In this document: in pieces, positions 12,489 to 14,032 of the stretch
How positions within the stretch are numbered: the first letter of the stretch is position 1
Layout of the letters: every line of letters begins with the position of its first letter
Assembly: GCA_002352425.1 (NCBI GenBank)
Contig: DEIK01000063.1
Location: 1 to 14,032, forward strand
Length of the DNA: 14,032 nucleotides
DNA from: Rhodobacteraceae bacterium UBA2776
GTDB lineage: Bacteria > Pseudomonadota > Alphaproteobacteria > Rhodobacterales > Rhodobacteraceae
Direction of reading: 5' to 3'
Notes under the pieces: generated by a model
Databases searched by the model: none
What the model was told of the DNA's origin: nothing
What the model saw: the letters and a program-made list of their open reading frames with translations, nothing else
Made by a program: the position numbers and the translations under genes

Positions 12489-13417
12489 CGGCAATAGGTA
12501 CCGCTGCGATAGCGAGCCGTGTCAAAATGGAAGTGATCCTGATGGTACTTGTTCGCATTTGGCCCAAGAACAGTGCCAAAAGGGCCGCAGGCAGCTTTGT
12601 GCATTTGCTTTAGCGCCGCACCTTTGCGGTTGGTGCGCCAGTCGGTCAACACGGTCAATGCTGTGCCGTTGTTCAGATTGATCGCGGCAATATCAATGGC
12701 GCGGCCGCGGCCGTGTTCTGATATTTTGGCGCCGCGCTGGTTGTTGCGGGTCCGGCAGGCGTAATGCGCCACCACACGCAATGATTTGATGCCGCCGCCC
12801 ATGCGCCCCACGGCCGGTTTTGCCCCATTGTGCACCCACTGTTTCAACGCTTTTGCTGTTGTGCAGTCCAGTGTGGCGGGGGTGCTTAGGGCAACGCCGT
12901 CAACCGATGTAATTTTGACGGGGTTATCAATACCGCAGGCACTGATCCGCCCACGAATGCGCGAGATCGCCTGACCGCGAATGGCCCTATCCCCACAAAC
13001 AGCACCGCGCTTGGGGCCGCGAACTTCGCCAGCAACCGCCGTCGGGATGACCGGTGCCGTTTTGGCGCGCGCCATGATCCGACGCATGTTTTTGGGCCGT
13101 GCTTTGGGGCGCAAGGAACGCTGCAAACCAGGCACATTTCCTAAAAACACCGCGACCTCTGGTTGGGGGCTGGGATGGGCAACAGTTGTCACCTGAACCT
13201 GCGTGCGGGGGGGCGCCTGCCACGCGGTTGTCGGGCGGGGTTTGGGGCGGATATGTGCATTGTAAAAAACTGGCGCACGGGGCTGGTGTGGCACATAGGT
13301 GGTGATACCGACGGGCCGCGCCTTGGGCCGCAATGAGGTTGACGGGGCATTGGCAAGCGCCACCTTCCCCGCAAAAATGCAGAGCAATGTCACGAGAAAT
13401 ATGCGCGGCAAACTCAT
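12485..13417 (-). CDS. Extensin-like family protein, predicted periplasmic peptidoglycan peptidase fold
   Basis: The 310-residue product has a signal peptide (cut near ALANA, residue 22-24), a basic proline-rich linker and a C-terminal extensin-like domain (about 138-310). That domain resembles the LAS-type zinc carboxypeptidase fold: SEHGRGRAIDI (233-243) supplies His235 and Asp242, and DHFHFD (294-299) supplies His295 and His297. Six cysteines (141, 161, 185, 221, 277, 309) could form three disulfides. The linker repeats SLRPKARP exactly (28-35 and 101-108), with a related IRPKPRP at 56-62. The start lies three bases after the tyrA stop, with only a weak A-rich ribosome site, so translation is probably coupled to tyrA. 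Peptidase activity is predicted from the metal residues, not proven for the family as far as I know. Confidence 0.85.
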   Translation of the reverse strand: MSLPRIFLVTLLCIFAGKVALANAPSTSLRPKARPVGITTYVPHQPRAPVFYNAHIRPKPRPTTAWQAPPRTQVQVTTVAHPSPQPEVAVFLGNVPGLQRSLRPKARPKNMRRIMARAKTAPVIPTAVAGEVRGPKRGAVCGDRAIRGQAISRIRGRISACGIDNPVKITSVDGVALSTPATLDCTTAKALKQWVHNGAKPAVGRMGGGIKSLRVVAHYACRTRNNQRGAKISEHGRGRAIDIAAINLNNGTALTVLTDWRTNRKGAALKQMHKAACGPFGTVLGPNANKYHQDHFHFDTARYRSGTYCR

Positions 13418-13420
13418 GTT

Positions 13421-14032
13421 TTACTTTTTTATCCGTCCAAAATCGGCGGCATCCGTGTCCTGGCCCGCTTCAATAATGCCACGACGAATTGCCCGTGTGC
13501 GGGTGAAATAGTCGTGCAGATGGTCGCCGTCCCCAGTGCGAATGGCCCGTTGCAGAGCGAATAACTCTTCGGTGAACCGGCCCAGAATTTCCAGCGTTGC
13601 ATCTTTGTTGTTCAGAAAAACATCCCGCCACATGGTGGGGTCCGAAGCCGCGATACGGGTGAAATCCCGAAAGCCGGCAGCGGAATAATTCACCACTTCG
13701 GTGTCGGTCACGCGGCTCAAATCATCAGCCACGCCAACCATTGTGTAAGCGATCAAATGCGGCGCATGGCTGGTGACGGCCAGTACCAGATCGTGGTGAT
13801 CGGCCTCCATCTCATCCACCAGCGCCCCCATCCCCTCCCAGAGATCACGCAAGCGGCGGGTTGCCGTCGGATCTGTGCCTTCGATCGGGACGATCAGGGT
13901 CCAGCGCCTGTCGAACAATTCGGCAAACCCCGATGTAGGGCCGGAATGCTCGGTTCCCGCCAGCGGGTGCGCCGGAATAAAATGCACGTTCTCGGCAACA
14001 AATGGCCCAACCGCATCAATCACTGCGCGTTT
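13421..14032 (-). CDS. tyrA: Prephenate/arogenate dehydrogenase (partial, N-terminus outside the window)
   Basis: TyrA oxidatively decarboxylates prephenate or arogenate with NAD(P)+ in tyrosine synthesis. The frame is open to the right edge, giving 203 C-terminal residues to the TAA at 13421-13423. The missing part is the nucleotide-binding domain. The diagnostic segment HPLAGTEHSGP, which carries the catalytic histidine and substrate-binding residues, follows soon after the edge, and the helical dimerisation domain with LAVTSHAPHLIAYTMVG and SAAGFRDFTRIAASDP is complete. A GTG at 14021-14023 lies in frame but is well inside the family's usual length, so it is not the start. Extensin-like gene follows directly. 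Whether it prefers prephenate or arogenate cannot be judged. Confidence 0.93.
   Translation of the reverse strand, partial: KRAVIDAVGPFVAENVHFIPAHPLAGTEHSGPTSGFAELFDRRWTLIVPIEGTDPTATRRLRDLWEGMGALVDEMEADHHDLVLAVTSHAPHLIAYTMVGVADDLSRVTDTEVVNYSAAGFRDFTRIAASDPTMWRDVFLNNKDATLEILGRFTEELFALQRAIRTGDGDHLHDYFTRTRAIRRGIIEAGQDTDAADFGRIKK

Overview
The window looks like a chromosomal segment of an alphaproteobacterium of the Rhodobacterales (Roseobacter-like). The evidence is moderately high GC, codon use of that type, and a set of core genes often seen in that order: glyoxalase II, ClpA, an ExbB/MotA-like plus OmpA-domain pair, a DUF2125 protein, an extensin-like protein and prephenate/arogenate dehydrogenase. 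The taxonomic placement is inferred from protein character and codon use, because no rRNA or other phylogenetic marker is present.

Layout. Bases 1-1034 are visibly richer in A+T than the rest. They hold the tail of an unidentified reading frame (1-120, +) and an unrecognised 267-residue protein with a TTG start (231-1034, +), and look like the edge of an accessory or transferred segment. Bases 1035-1243 separate this from the GC-richer core. They hold a possible small minus-strand reading frame or gene remnant (1039-1137) and four 11-bp direct repeats built on CATATG (1189-1232). Bases 1244-3413 carry three minus-strand genes: a divergent SAM-dependent methyltransferase, an NADPH-dependent FMN reductase, and a DUF938 methyltransferase-fold protein. 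Divergent from these, on the plus strand, are gloB (3499-4296), clpA (4415-6736) and an M23 (LytM-type) peptidase (6733-7701) whose start overlaps the clpA stop, ending at a clear intrinsic terminator.

Bases 7774-10778 encode, on the minus strand, an ion-channel pair: a MotA/TolQ/ExbB-type protein, then a MotB-like protein with one membrane helix, a very long proline-free coiled coil and a C-terminal OmpA peptidoglycan-binding domain. A ChaC-family gamma-glutamylcyclotransferase (10874-11410, -) follows and diverges from a DUF2125 protein (11475-12488, +). The DUF2125 gene meets the extensin-like gene (12485-13417, -) tail to tail, with both stop codons inside one CTAG. The extensin-like gene lies three bases after tyrA, which is cut by the right edge of the window.

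Themes. Four genes (M23 peptidase, OmpA-domain protein, its channel partner, extensin-like protein) concern the cell envelope and peptidoglycan, and two (gloB, ChaC-like) concern glutathione. Most of the window is ordinary core genome. The least explained parts are the A+T-rich left end, the phased CATATG repeats, several unassigned inverted repeats in intergenic regions, and the length of the periplasmic coiled coil in the MotB-like protein. I found no complete, clearly new defence or metabolic system.
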